This document shows, one piece after another, positions 35,105 to 44,873 of a stretch of DNA of 64,000 bases. This stretch comes from VXNE01 sp965116625 (lineage in GTDB: Bacteria > Pseudomonadota > Gammaproteobacteria > Pseudomonadales > Azotimanducaceae). The notes beneath the pieces are model-generated. The model searched no databases. It saw nothing but the letters and a program-made list of their open reading frames with translations, and was not told where the DNA came from. The stretch is from assembly GCA_965116625.1 (NCBI GenBank), contig OZ220717.1, positions 3,906,001 to 3,970,000 on the forward strand, read 5' to 3'. The translations under genes and the position numbers were made by a program. Position 1 is the stretch's first letter; each line of letters begins with the position of its first letter.

Positions 35105-37479
35105 TATTGCGTTGTCCGCTGCAGCACGTCACGCATTTCTCCGAAGCCTGTTCGAGCAAGAGCGGGGTCCATTGAAAGAGCTCGATCAAGACTACGGAGC
35201 GCCTCATCGGGTCTGCCCAGTTCGTACAGCGTCGCGCCCATGTTGGCATGGGCCTGCGCATTGGCCTCGTCGACTGCGATCAAGGTCTCATAGAGCGACA
35301 GCGCCTCCTCGTAGCGCTGTTGCCCGAAACGCAATACGGCGAACGAATCGAGCGCGGTCGCGTTGTGCGGGTCGATGGTCAGGGCGCGTTCGTATTGTGT
35401 CGCCGCCTCGTCCGATCGACCTAACTGCTGATAGGCGCGCCCCATCGCGGCATGACGGTCTGCGGCGTCGGGAGACTCCGGTTGAAGTGAAACCGAACGC
35501 GCGAGTGACCCGAGAGCATCTTCGTACCGTTCGAGGCCGAGCAACGCGTAGCCGATGCCCGAATGGGCCGGGGCGTACTCGGGATCGATTTCCAGAACGT
35601 CCCGATACGCCTCGATGGCTTCCTCGTTCCGCTGTTGTCTTCGCAGCCCCTCCGCAAGCAAATAGAACGCCTTGATCGGCACCACATCCGGCTCGAGGGA
35701 GATGGCCCGCGCCAGTGACTCCACCGCCTGTCGATACCGGCCGAGGTGGAACAGCGCCTCTCCCATCCCCGTATGGGCCGGCTCGTACTCCGGATCGATG
35801 TCGAGCACCCTCCGGTACCACGTCATTGCCTCTGCGAAGCGCCCCTGTTGCCTCAGCGTTTCCGCCATGTTGTGGCGAGTGTTCATGTCATCGGGGTCAC
35901 GTTCCAAGGCACGCCGGAAGCTCTTCTCAGCCTCATCCAGGCGGCCGAGGGCAAAGAGCGCGGCGCCCTCGGCGACATGCCCATCGGCGGCGCCTGGTCG
36001 TCGTTCCACCGCCATCCGGCTGACGTCAAGCGCTTCCGCCGGTCGCCCGGCATCGATCAGTGCCTTGGTCAGGTTGTGGTGAGCGGACAGCGCGCGCGGA
36101 CTCAACGACAGGACGTGGTTGTAGAACGTGATGTCGTCTCGATATATCTGCGCCTGATCCCAGGTCAGCTTTCCGAAAACCCCGAGAACGGCGACGAGGA
36201 CCGCCGATACCCCGACTCTTGGAAGATCCGGCAGCCTGCTCGCACCGTAGGCGGCGCCGCCGACCAGAACCGTGACGAAACCGACGCCAGCCAGGTATGC
36301 GTACCGCTCGGCGACGAGGGAGAGTTGCATGTAGCCGAAGTCTACGAAGCCGAGTACTGGCGAGAGTGTCACCGCGAAGAGCGCCGCGCCGGCGATGGGC
36401 CCCCTCCCCAGCCGATGTCGGCCGTACCAGAGCAGCGCCGCGACCGCGAGGGCGGCGACCACGTAAGTCCAGGCGAGAGCATCTCCGACATCGATTTCCC
36501 ACAACGGATAGATGACTGCCAGGTCGGTGGGCCATATCAGCTTGCCGGCGTAGAACCACAGGGCGCGGGCGGCGATCAACACCCGTTCGAACGGGCCGTA
36601 GTCGATGTCGAGTCTCACCCCGGATGTGTAGTACGCCAGGTCAGCGAGGGCGATAACCACCGCGACGAGGAAAAAAGGCCCAATGCGCCACGCGTCGGTC
36701 CACGTCACTCGGCCATTCTTCCACCAGAGCAGGATCGCGAACGCCACCGGGAGGGTGATCGCCGCAGACTTCGACAGCATGGCCAATGCGAAGAACCCCA
36801 ACGCTGCCAGGTAGAGGCCCCGCCGCGAAACGCCTATGGACTCAGGGGGCCGGGGCCGCCCGCCGTCGAGGCCGCCGATGGAACGAATCCAGAATAGCGC
36901 CGCTGCCACGTAGAAAAGCCCGGACAGCAGATCCTTGCGTCCGATGCCCCAGACCACGGACTCGACGTGCATCGGATGGACGGCGAATACCGCGGCCACG
37001 GCCCAGGCGCCCGGTATTTCGAGGCGCAGCAGCAGTTGCCACAGCAACAGGACGCTGACCATGTACAACAGGACATTGACCAAGTGGGTGCCGAACGGAG
37101 CGAGGCCCCAAAGCTTGTGCTCCAGCCAGAACGTGGTGTAGACGATGGGCCAGTAATGGTCTTCCCCCTCGATCTCGGCCGGCGAGAACCAGATCGTCCA
37201 TAGCCCGGACCAGGTGCGAACCGCTGGCGACTCGGAGAAGATTCCATCGTCCCAGACAAATCCGGCCGAAAGCGCCGGGAAGAAGCTGACGGCGATGATC
37301 GCGCTGAGGGCAAAGGCTGCGGTCGCGGGGTGGCGCGACCACGCCGGGAGGGACGCCCAGCGTGCCGGGACGGGTTGGGCTCCGGTGCTGGAGGTGGCGT
37401 CTACCGGCGGCGGGGCATTCCGCGTCCCGGCCGCGCGTCGCCGCCGGCGGGCCCGCCTCGATTTCCTGCTTGGGGGCAT
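35104..37479 (-). CDS. TMTC-like putative protein O-glycosyltransferase with TPRs (first in operon)
   Basis: 791 residues, the longest paralog because of a basic, arginine-rich N-terminal tail of about 25 residues ahead of the shared WASLPAW region. Acidic motif FVWDDG, signature HPMHVESVVWGIGRKDLLSG, and TPRs with GHVAEGAALFALGRLDEAEK. It is the only copy with a stand-alone ATG start (37479), consistent with being the first gene of a transcription unit running five TMTC-like genes, the GspC-like gene and gspD. No confident promoter is visible in the 140 bp before it. Confidence 0.82.
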   Translation of the reverse strand: MPPSRKSRRARRRRRAAGTRNAPPPVDATSSTGAQPVPARWASLPAWSRHPATAAFALSAIIAVSFFPALSAGFVWDDGIFSESPAVRTWSGLWTIWFSPAEIEGEDHYWPIVYTTFWLEHKLWGLAPFGTHLVNVLLYMVSVLLLWQLLLRLEIPGAWAVAAVFAVHPMHVESVVWGIGRKDLLSGLFYVAAALFWIRSIGGLDGGRPRPPESIGVSRRGLYLAALGFFALAMLSKSAAITLPVAFAILLWWKNGRVTWTDAWRIGPFFLVAVVIALADLAYYTSGVRLDIDYGPFERVLIAARALWFYAGKLIWPTDLAVIYPLWEIDVGDALAWTYVVAALAVAALLWYGRHRLGRGPIAGAALFAVTLSPVLGFVDFGYMQLSLVAERYAYLAGVGFVTVLVGGAAYGASRLPDLPRVGVSAVLVAVLGVFGKLTWDQAQIYRDDITFYNHVLSLSPRALSAHHNLTKALIDAGRPAEALDVSRMAVERRPGAADGHVAEGAALFALGRLDEAEKSFRRALERDPDDMNTRHNMAETLRQQGRFAEAMTWYRRVLDIDPEYEPAHTGMGEALFHLGRYRQAVESLARAISLEPDVVPIKAFYLLAEGLRRQQRNEEAIEAYRDVLEIDPEYAPAHSGIGYALLGLERYEDALGSLARSVSLQPESPDAADRHAAMGRAYQQLGRSDEAATQYERALTIDPHNATALDSFAVLRFGQQRYEEALSLYETLIAVDEANAQAHANMGATLYELGRPDEALRSLDRALSMDPALARTGFGEMRDVLQRTTQ

Positions 37480-37619
37480 GGCGGGGATTCTATAGGGACC
37501 GGGGCAGGCTTAGGGCTTCGCCTCGCTCCGCGAGGGGAAGAGTCCGTCTGTTCGATGTCGTGGGAACGCGTAACGGCCGGCGATGGCGCGCGCGACGGCT
37601 TGCCGCTACGCGCCGCGGG

Positions 37620-38610
37620 TCAGGAATCGGACCCCGCAATCTCGCTGGCGCGAGCCATCAGTTCGTCGCCACTGGCGCACTCGATGATGTGGTCTCCCAC
37701 CTCGGCGAGATCCTCGGGATCATCGATCCGGGACAACAGACTCGCGAGGCGGTCGGACGTTCCCGTGTCGAACTTGCGCGCTGCCTGTCGGAGCAGCAGG
37801 TTCCGCTCGGCGGTGATGCCCTGCGCACGGCCTTCGGCGCGATACTTGTCCTGCCACGCTCGGGCGCGCGCCGCGTAGAACGCCTCCAGTTCGCCTGATT
37901 CCTGCAGCCCGTCCGTTTGCGCCATGTCTTCCATCCCAAAATCCAGATCGATTCGCTGCTCCGCCACCCGAAGCGCCCACAGCAACATGAGTTCCCGCAG
38001 GGCCTCCAACTCGGGCGCCGCCAGCCGGCGATGCAATGCCGCCAACTGCGCCGCTATGCGCTCCGGCGATGGGTTCTCCAACGCCGCCAGTAGCGCCGCA
38101 GCGTTGTCCAATCGCAAATCGTCCGCCGCCATCCGATGCCTGTCAAGCAGCAGGTAGCCGTCCCCCGAGAACAGCGGATCGCCCGCGACGCGACGTTGGC
38201 CGTGACGAGCCCCGACGCGCCCGGCGTCACCAGGTCGATCACACGCGGCGCGGCGCTCCACGGCGAGCTACCGTTGTAGATGACGATCGGCAGGACCGGG
38301 AGCAATCGACTCGTGGACCGGAACTTCCATGGAAGTACGCCTCCAGCGACGGGGGAAACGTCAGCACTTCCCTACGCGTCAGCGGTCGGGAAACACTCCC
38401 CGGCTGAAGGCTCCTGCCACGCCACTGCTCCATGTAGTGGTTGCCAACGTAGTTGCGAATGCGCAGCGGCATCAGGAAGTCGATCTCGGCCTGGAACTCG
38501 AGAACCAGGACCAGGTGAAGCCACGCGGCGGCGCCTTCGTCTTCGGGTCGGCCACGAAAGCGCACGCGCCAGACCATGTCATCGGCGTACAGGCGCGCAG
38601 CCGGCGATGG
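37620..38610 (-). pseudogene. Rpn-like nuclease, 5'-truncated and frameshifted copy
   Basis: The preserved part starts at LYADDMVWRVRFRGRPEDEG, about codon 70 of an intact homologue, directly after the stop of the neighbouring copy. An extra segment of roughly 85 bp (about 38325-38415) follows EQWRG. The frame then changes to read FRSTSRLLPVLPIVIYNGSS, and changes again near 38255 to LFSGDGYLLLDRHRMAADDL. The intact C-terminal part includes LDFGMEDMAQTDGLQESGEL and ends at 37620. Not expected to be functional. Confidence 0.85.
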
Positions 38611-38640
38611 GGCACAGTGGCGTGCCCCTATCCCTCCGGG

Positions 38641-39815
38641 TCAGGAACCGGATCTCGCAATCCTGCCGACGCGCGAGATCAGTTCTTCACCGCTGGTGCA
38701 CTCGATGATCCGGTCCCCCACTTCGGCGAGAGTCTCGGGATCATCGATCCGAGACAACAGGTTCCCCAGCCGCCCCGACGTTCCCGCGTCGAATTTGCGA
38801 GCCGCGAGCCGGAGCAGCAGGCCCCGCTCGGCGGCGATGCCCTGCGCTCGGCCTTGCGCGCGATACTTCTCCTGCTCTGCAAGGGCTCGTTCTGAAAACC
38901 GCACTTCCAGTTCGCCCGACTCGTGCAACCGGTCTACTTCCGCCATGTCCTTTATCCCCAGGTCGAGATTGAGCTGTCGCTGCGCCACCTGTTGCGCCCA
39001 AAGCAGCATCAGCACTTTCAGCGGCTCGAGTTCCGGCGGGTCCAGCCGCCGACGCAATGCCGCCACCTGCGCGGCAACGCCTTCGTTGCCCCACATCCGA
39101 CGCCTTCGGCTTCGTCTGTGGCCCGGCCCAACTCGTCGACCATGGATCAATCGCTCCCGGTCGCTAACGCGCCCGGAAACGCTTGCTACATGGAAGGAGA
39201 CGGGTTCTCCAAGCCGGCCAGCAGCGCCGCAGCGTTGTCCAGTCGCAAATCGTCCGCCCCCACCCGACGGGTGTCAAGCAGCAGATAGCCCTCTCCCGAG
39301 AACAGCGGATCGGCCCGCGACGCGACGTTCGCCCTCACGGAGGCCGACGCGCCCGGCGTCACCAGGTCGATCACTCGGGGCGCCGCGCTCCACGGCGAGC
39401 TTCCGTTGTATAGGACGATCGGCAGGACCGGCAGCAATCTACTCGTGGATCGGAATTCCTTGCCACGCCACTCCTCCATGTGGAAATTGTCGACATAGTT
39501 GCGAATGCGCAGCGGCATCATGAAGTCGGTCTCGGCCTGGAACTCGAGAACCAAGACCAGGTGAAGCCACCCGGCGGCGCCTTCGTCTTCGGATCGGCCG
39601 CGGAATCGCACGCGCCAGACCATGTCATCCGCGTACCGGCGGGGCGTTTCCGCATCCCCGGTCACGGACTGTTCATGCAGCCGCACCATCTCGGAAAAGT
39701 CGAGTGCGTCGACGAGTTCACGCGCGCCGTGGACATCGGCCACGAACCAGCGCATCAACTCCTCGACCATAAACTCGTGACCGAAGATCCGCTTGTAGGT
39801 GGGGTCCGGTTGCAT
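38641..39815 (-). pseudogene. Rpn-like nuclease (YhgA type), disrupted by a ~100-bp insertion
   Basis: Starts MQPDPTYKRIFGHEFMVEEL and keeps the PD-(D/E)XK core WLHLVLVLEFQAETDFMMPL and PVLPIVLYNGSSPWS, typical of recombination-promoting nucleases. After LLAGLENPSP the frame meets a TAG at 39186; about 100 bp of unrelated sequence later, homology resumes with VAAQVAALRRRLDPPELEPL and runs to 38641. Removing the insertion would restore most of the gene. It is the better preserved of the two tandem copies. Such nucleases promote RecA-independent recombination and duplicate readily. Confidence 0.85.
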
Positions 39816-40039
39816 CGCCGCAAAGGTAGCGCCCGAAAACGTGCCGGACCAAGGGACATAGACCGTTCCTCGCGTAGCAAATCGCTGCACTTTGCGTAGG
39901 AAATGGCGGGGCTGGGGAGCCGGGCACCCAATACCTGGCGGCGGGGGAGCCAGATTAACGCCCGCCCCGTCCGCTCCCTTCATCCAGCCGTTTCGAGCAT
40001 GTAGTATGCGCGGCCTTCACCTGACGCCCGACACTTCCC

Positions 40040-41416
40040 ATGAATCGCTGGCCCGTGCTCGCGGAGTTCCGCTCGCTCGGCGTCCTCGCCGTGCCCATCA
40101 TCGTCACGCAGCTCGCGCAGATGGGCATGGGCGTGGCCGACGCCATCATGGCGGGGCGCGTGAGCGCGACCGACCTCGCGGGCATCGCCCTCGGCGGCAA
40201 CCTGTACTGGCCGCTGATGCTGCTCATGTCCGGGATCGTGATGGCTGTGACGCCCTCGGTGTCGCAACTGCACGGCGCCGGGCGCGTCGGCGACGCCGGT
40301 GCGGTGGTGCGCCAGGCGTTGTGGATCGCCGTTTGCGGGGGCGCGATCCTCGCCGCGCTGCTGCAGAACATGGAGCCGGTCTATCGCCTGTTCGGCGTCG
40401 ACGAGCGCGCCATCCCGGTGGCTGCCAGCTATCTCCGCGCCGCCAGCCTCGGGCTGCCGGCGATGCTGGCGTACGTCGCGCTGCGCTGCCTGTGCGAAGG
40501 CATGTCCTGGACGCGGCCGGCGATGTTCATCGGGTTCGGCATGCTGGGGCTCAAGGTGCTGCTGAACTGGCTCTTCATTTACGGCCAGCCGGCGCTCGGC
40601 ATCCCCGCCATGGGCGGCGTCGGCTGCGGCTGGTCGACGGCTATCGTGATGGCCTGCTCGCTCTCGATCATGATCGTCGTGGTCGCGGTGTCGAGAATGC
40701 GGGAATCGGGCGTCTTCTCGTCGTTTTCGCGGCCGGAGCCGACGGAGATCGGGCGCCTGCTGCGACTTGGGGTGCCCATCGGCCTCGCGCTCTTCGTCGA
40801 AGTCGCGTTCTTCTCCGGCGCGACGCTGCTGATCGGGCGCCTGGGGGTGCAGACCGTCGCCGCGCACCAGATCGCGTTCAACATCGTCGGGGTCACGTTC
40901 ATGGTGCCCCTGGCCCTGGGCATGGCGGCAACCATCCGGGTCGGGTTCAACGTGGGGGCGAACGACTTCGCCGGCGCCAGCAGGTCGGCCTGGGTGGCGA
41001 CCGCCACCGCGACGGTCTGGGGCGTCGCCTTTGCGGTGGCACTCATGACCTGGCGGTATGACCTGGTCGCCCTCTACACGACCGAGGCGGACGTCATGCA
41101 GCTCGCTGCGGGACTGCTGCTGCTCGGTGCCCTGTTCCAGGTGTTCGACGGCCCGCAGGCGACCGTCATGGGGACGCTGCGCGGCTACAAGGACACCCGC
41201 GGGCCGATGGTGATCGCGTTCGCCGCCTACTGGCTGTTCGGGTTGCCGGTAGGAGCGACCCTGTGCTTCGGGCTGTGGAGCGTTGCGGGCATCGGCGTAC
41301 ACGGCATGTGGTGGGGGCTGGTGGTGGGGCTTGCCGTGGTGGCGGTGGCGCTGTTCGTTCGGCTGGCGCGGATCTCCCGCGACCCGGTGCGGGTGGCGCA
41401 GCTCAGGTTGAGGTGA
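40040..41416 (+). CDS. MATE-family multidrug/cation antiporter
   Basis: 458 residues, about 12 membrane helices in two halves. It exports cationic compounds in exchange for Na+ or H+ in the inner membrane. Seen: IIVTQLAQMGMGVADAIMAG in helix 1, the conserved P-S-V-S-Q-L after helix 2, GVPIGLALFVEVAFF at the start of the second half, and AHQIAFNIVGVTFMVPLALG. This is the NorM-like branch. ATG 40040 is the first possible start. It is transcribed towards the gsp operon, with 109 bp between the convergent ends. No link to secretion is evident. Confidence 0.93.
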   Translation: MNRWPVLAEFRSLGVLAVPIIVTQLAQMGMGVADAIMAGRVSATDLAGIALGGNLYWPLMLLMSGIVMAVTPSVSQLHGAGRVGDAGAVVRQALWIAVCGGAILAALLQNMEPVYRLFGVDERAIPVAASYLRAASLGLPAMLAYVALRCLCEGMSWTRPAMFIGFGMLGLKVLLNWLFIYGQPALGIPAMGGVGCGWSTAIVMACSLSIMIVVVAVSRMRESGVFSSFSRPEPTEIGRLLRLGVPIGLALFVEVAFFSGATLLIGRLGVQTVAAHQIAFNIVGVTFMVPLALGMAATIRVGFNVGANDFAGASRSAWVATATATVWGVAFAVALMTWRYDLVALYTTEADVMQLAAGLLLLGALFQVFDGPQATVMGTLRGYKDTRGPMVIAFAAYWLFGLPVGATLCFGLWSVAGIGVHGMWWGLVVGLAVVAVALFVRLARISRDPVRVAQLRLR

Positions 41417-41525
41417 CGAAGATGATTGGGCGCAGGGGCGTCGAACCGAACGCCGAAACCGGAGCCGTGGTCAGGGCAACCGGATCGGGATGTCCCCGCC
41501 AGCGGCTATCACCAATGTCACCAGC

Positions 41526-42113
41526 TCAAGGCGTCAGCCCCACGAAGTACGCGGAGACGAGGACAGTGACGCGAGCCCGGGTCTGCCCGATGTCGAGGCG
41601 GTCGACCACGAGCTTCTTCTCGTGCGTGGCGAAGGCGTGGAGCAGCCGCAGTTCGGCGCCGATGCGGTGCCGGGCGGTAAGGCGCGCCTGCACGCGCCAG
41701 ACGTCGGGGGCGTTCGCGACGGTTTGGGTCGTGCCGGGCTCGACGCGCGGATCGCGCAGCTCGACCTCGGCGGCAAGCTCGGTGAGGGCGTCCAGCAGGC
41801 GGGCCCGCGCGAGGCCCTCGGTCTCGGCCTCCCAGAAGCTGGCCGTGAGTTCGGCGCCCGCGCGCTTCTCTGCCTCGAGGAGGACCGGCCAGTCTTCGAC
41901 CGCGCTGGCGCTCTGCGCGCGCTCCACGCGGGTGACCTCGCCAGCGTAGTCCGCGCGTGCCGCCTCCAGGTCATCGGCGCGGACGAGGGTCCAGTAGACC
42001 AGCACGATCGCCAGAACGCACCAGGCGCCGAAGCGCACCCGGATGTTGTTGGCGAACTCGGCGCGCAACGGAGCCAGGGCGCCTTGCAGGCGCGACACGG
42101 CGGCGGGCGTCAT
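41526..42113 (-). CDS. gspM: GspM-like T2SS assembly protein
   Basis: 195 residues. One N-terminal membrane helix (about 28-45, FGAWCVLAIVLVYWTLV), a coiled coil, and a C-terminal ferredoxin-like part ending KKLVVDRLDIGQTRARVTVL. This is the size and shape of GspM, which partners GspL at the inner membrane. The start ATG 42113 overlaps the GspL-like stop (ATGA). Recognition rests mainly on context, as GspM sequences diverge greatly. Confidence 0.72.
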   Translation of the reverse strand: MTPAAVSRLQGALAPLRAEFANNIRVRFGAWCVLAIVLVYWTLVRADDLEAARADYAGEVTRVERAQSASAVEDWPVLLEAEKRAGAELTASFWEAETEGLARARLLDALTELAAEVELRDPRVEPGTTQTVANAPDVWRVQARLTARHRIGAELRLLHAFATHEKKLVVDRLDIGQTRARVTVLVSAYFVGLTP

Positions 42114-43228
42114 GGGCGCACCTCGAGGGTCATGACGATCTCGTTTTCCCTGCGGCCCTGTTGCGCCTCCACCTGGCCGAACATGGGCTGGGCCTCGAGC
42201 GAGCGGACGTAGGCGATGGGGTCCGGGCTCTCGTCCTGCACCACCACCGAGAGTTCGCGCTGCTGGTAGGACCACCGGCGAAAGCGTGCGTCGGGGCTTG
42301 GAATGGCGCTGTCGACCAGGCCCATGAGGTAGGCCTGGGACGGCTCGTTGAGGATTTCCGCCACCGCGAGATTCCGGTTTCTGAGCGCCAGCAGTTCGTT
42401 GCGCGCCGAGAGGATGGGGTCGAGGTCCTGCTGCAGGGCGGCGAATTCCTGCTCGGCCGACTGCTGGAGGTGGCGGGCCTGCCAGTAGCGCGCCTCGTGC
42501 CAGGTCGCCGTGAGGGCGAGGACCAGCAGCACCGCAGTCGCGAGCGGGCGCTCGTTGGCTTCCAGCCACTCCTGCGGCGTCGGCGAACTCGACCAGGGCT
42601 CGTGGGTCGCGTCCTGCATGGTCGACCCGTTATCGGGAGCGGATGCGGGGCGCGGCGGCGCGGCGGTGGTGCCCCACTCGGCCAGGACGCCGGCCATGCG
42701 CGCCTGGTCCGGGCGTTGCGGGTACCAGTACGATCGTTCCAGCACCCGGTCGCGCCACTGCTGCAGTTCAAAGCCGTCGCGACACTCCTGCAGGCAAACA
42801 CCGTCCGATATGCGGGGCAGGAAGACCGTCTCGGGACGGAGGCGGGGCGCGGGATTGGCGGGTGCGCCCGGGTTGGGGGCCGCGTCCGGATTGGCGGAAA
42901 CGGCGGGGACGGCGTCGGCCGGGACCGCTTCGGCATCCCAGAACCAGACCATGGCCCTGCCGCCCTCCCAGACGCAGTGGTGGCCGGTTTGGGCGAACGG
43001 ACTCCACAGTGGCAGCTTGAGGTCCAGCGCGGCGCGGCGCTTGTTGCGGGGCACGTTGCCGAAGTCCTCCGCGCGGTACATGCAGAGGCCGCGGCCGACT
43101 ATCCAGTGGGGATGGAAGGACTTGAACGGCAGGCGCTCGGTGCCCTGCCGCGTCTGGATGACGTTGGGCTTAGTGGAGAAGCGGCGTCGCAGCCTGGAGA
43201 ACGCCGGTATCGCTCGACTCGTTGTCAA
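42110..43228 (-). CDS. GspL-like T2SS platform protein
   Basis: 372 residues if started at TTG 43228, overlapping the gspK end by about 60 bases; a later start is possible. The N-terminal cytoplasmic part (1-225) is followed by one membrane helix (about 229-245, LATAVLLVLALTATW), a coiled coil, and a periplasmic ferredoxin-like end (SVVVQDESPDPIAYV...ENEIVMTLEVRP). The layout matches GspL/PilN-type proteins, but the cytoplasmic actin-like domain looks reduced and contains proline-alanine-asparagine repeats around 105-125. Called from position and topology. Confidence 0.65.
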   Translation of the reverse strand: MTTSRAIPAFSRLRRRFSTKPNVIQTRQGTERLPFKSFHPHWIVGRGLCMYRAEDFGNVPRNKRRAALDLKLPLWSPFAQTGHHCVWEGGRAMVWFWDAEAVPADAVPAVSANPDAAPNPGAPANPAPRLRPETVFLPRISDGVCLQECRDGFELQQWRDRVLERSYWYPQRPDQARMAGVLAEWGTTAAPPRPASAPDNGSTMQDATHEPWSSSPTPQEWLEANERPLATAVLLVLALTATWHEARYWQARHLQQSAEQEFAALQQDLDPILSARNELLALRNRNLAVAEILNEPSQAYLMGLVDSAIPSPDARFRRWSYQQRELSVVVQDESPDPIAYVRSLEAQPMFGQVEAQQGRRENEIVMTLEVRP

Positions 43229-44873
43229 TCGCGGGCTCCGTGGGGTCTCGATTGGCTCCTGTGGGCTCTGGCCGGGTGCGCGCGGGCTCCGGTGCTTGTG
43301 TGGGCGCCAGTGGCTCCGTGTAGCGGTAGTCGATGCGCCAGGGGGCGTCGCCGAAAGGGGTCAGCGCCATGCCGGCGATGGACCGCAAACCGCTGGCATT
43401 ATGCCAGATGGAGACTCTCAGGAACCGCGACGGCAACGGCCGCACGTCCGTGGGATCGATGTCCAGGTGAATGCCCGTCAGCAGGGCGATGCGGCTCAGG
43501 CTCGATACCGGGCGCTCGACGCGCTCGGCGACGATGTTGCCGATCGCCGCCGCGTCGAGGTCGAGGACAGCGGCGAGGACATCCGGCGGCATGGTGTTGA
43601 AGTTGTATCCGGCCGTCTGGCGGGTCGTGAGCATGGGCATGAGGCGGCGGCGCTGGTCCGGCGTGATGAGGTCATCGACGCCGAGCACGCGCCTGAGTTC
43701 CAGCGGCGTGGCCATGATCCAGTTCGATGGATTCGGGAAACGGAGTTCTGCAACCCTGCGGCGCGCCGTCCCCGGGGGGCCGGGAGCCTGGCTGCCTGCG
43801 GCCGCCGTGGCATCGGTTGACCGGTCCCGCGCGCGCTGGATTACGCTGGTTCGGTAGGTTCGGTCGGAAGGCAGGGTGGCCGGGGCGGCGCTGTCGTAGT
43901 CGAAGCGCTCCGCGCCGCTCAAGGACAGGTCTTCGTCCATGTCGACGTAGTCGCCCACCCTGGGAACGATGCGGTCGATGTCCGCGGATTGGACACCCAC
44001 GTACGACAGCATGGCGGCGAAGCTCGCGGTGCGCGGGAAGTTGACGGAAACGAGGCCGTTCTCGTCCTGGATCGAGAAGCGCGTATCGCCCACGCCCCTG
44101 TAGGTCTCGCCCGCCAGCGCGATGACGCCCACGCTGTGGTCCGGACCCCGGTTGCCTTCAAAGTCGGAGAAGGACTGCTCCGGCTCCAGCATCAGGCCGC
44201 GATGATTCATGCGGCCCGTCGACATGAGGTAGGCGAGCGTGGCCTCCGTGCTGCGCTGCGCGAGTTCCCGTTCGAGCCCGGCCCGGGCGGCAGCGGCGCG
44301 CTCGATGTCCGCCGACGCGACACCGTCGATGTAGGCCGCGAAAACCGCCATCGCCGCAAGCGTCCAAAGCGTCGCGATGAGCACGAAGCCCCCGCTCCGA
44401 GGTGACGCCAGGTGGGGTGACGCCCGGTGGCTGTCCTTTTCGCACCATTCCGTAGGGCTGTCCCATTCCGTATGGCTGTCCCATTCGAGGTGGGTGCACT
44501 CCGTTTGGCTGTCCCATTCGACGTGGGTGGAGACGCCCGGTGGCTGTCCTCTTCGCACCTCGCGCTGTCCCATTCCGTATGGCTGTCCCATTCGATGGCT
44601 GTTCTTTTCGATGGCTGTCCCATTGTGGCTGGCTGTCCCATTGTGGCTGTCCCTTCGACGATGGCGGCTGTCCCTTCGACGATGCCTGTCCATTTCGGTA
44701 TGGCTGTCCCTTTCGGTGTGGGTGTCCAATTTGCGATTGTCCAATTTGCGATGGGTGTCCATTTCGGTGTGGGCGTTCTCTTGGCCAGGGCTGTCCCAGA
44801 AAACGGGGCTGTGGCTGTGCCTTTTGGTATGGCTGTCCCAGAAAACATGGCTGTCCAAAAAAAGACGGGTCAA
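43170..44873 (-). CDS. gspK: GspK minor pseudopilin with repeat-encoded N-terminal leader
   Basis: 567 residues from TTG 44873. The true pseudopilin part begins at about residue 160: RSGGFVLIATLWTLAAMAVF (prepilin cleavage site G-F plus hydrophobic helix). GspK domains follow, with SIQDENGLVSVNF, DADIDRIVPRVGDYVDMDED-type calcium-region sequence, and TTRQTAGYNFNTMPPDVLAA. The first ~155 residues are translated array (DSH, WDSHTE, GQPYGMGQ and the like). No ATG, GTG or TTG lies between the array and the pseudopilin start, and TTG 44873 overlaps the gspJ stop as TTGA. The array therefore appears inserted after the first codons. Confidence 0.85.
   Translation of the reverse strand: MTRLFLDSHVFWDSHTKRHSHSPVFWDSPGQENAHTEMDTHRKLDNRKLDTHTERDSHTEMDRHRRRDSRHRRRDSHNGTASHNGTAIEKNSHRMGQPYGMGQREVRRGQPPGVSTHVEWDSQTECTHLEWDSHTEWDSPTEWCEKDSHRASPHLASPRSGGFVLIATLWTLAAMAVFAAYIDGVASADIERAAAARAGLERELAQRSTEATLAYLMSTGRMNHRGLMLEPEQSFSDFEGNRGPDHSVGVIALAGETYRGVGDTRFSIQDENGLVSVNFPRTASFAAMLSYVGVQSADIDRIVPRVGDYVDMDEDLSLSGAERFDYDSAAPATLPSDRTYRTSVIQRARDRSTDATAAAGSQAPGPPGTARRRVAELRFPNPSNWIMATPLELRRVLGVDDLITPDQRRRLMPMLTTRQTAGYNFNTMPPDVLAAVLDLDAAAIGNIVAERVERPVSSLSRIALLTGIHLDIDPTDVRPLPSRFLRVSIWHNASGLRSIAGMALTPFGDAPWRIDYRYTEPLAPTQAPEPARTRPEPTGANRDPTEPAIDNESSDTGVLQAATPLLH
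44425..44868 (-). repeat. TGGCTGTCC/TGGGTGTCC array inside the 5' end of gspK
   Basis: Irregular units of TATGGCTGTCCCATTC, TGTGGCTGTCCC and GGTGTCCATTTC on the plus strand (GGGACAGCCA on the coding strand). No stop codon occurs in the gspK frame across about 440 bp, although unit lengths vary. Openness in this frame suggests selection or recent insertion. Confidence 0.9.
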
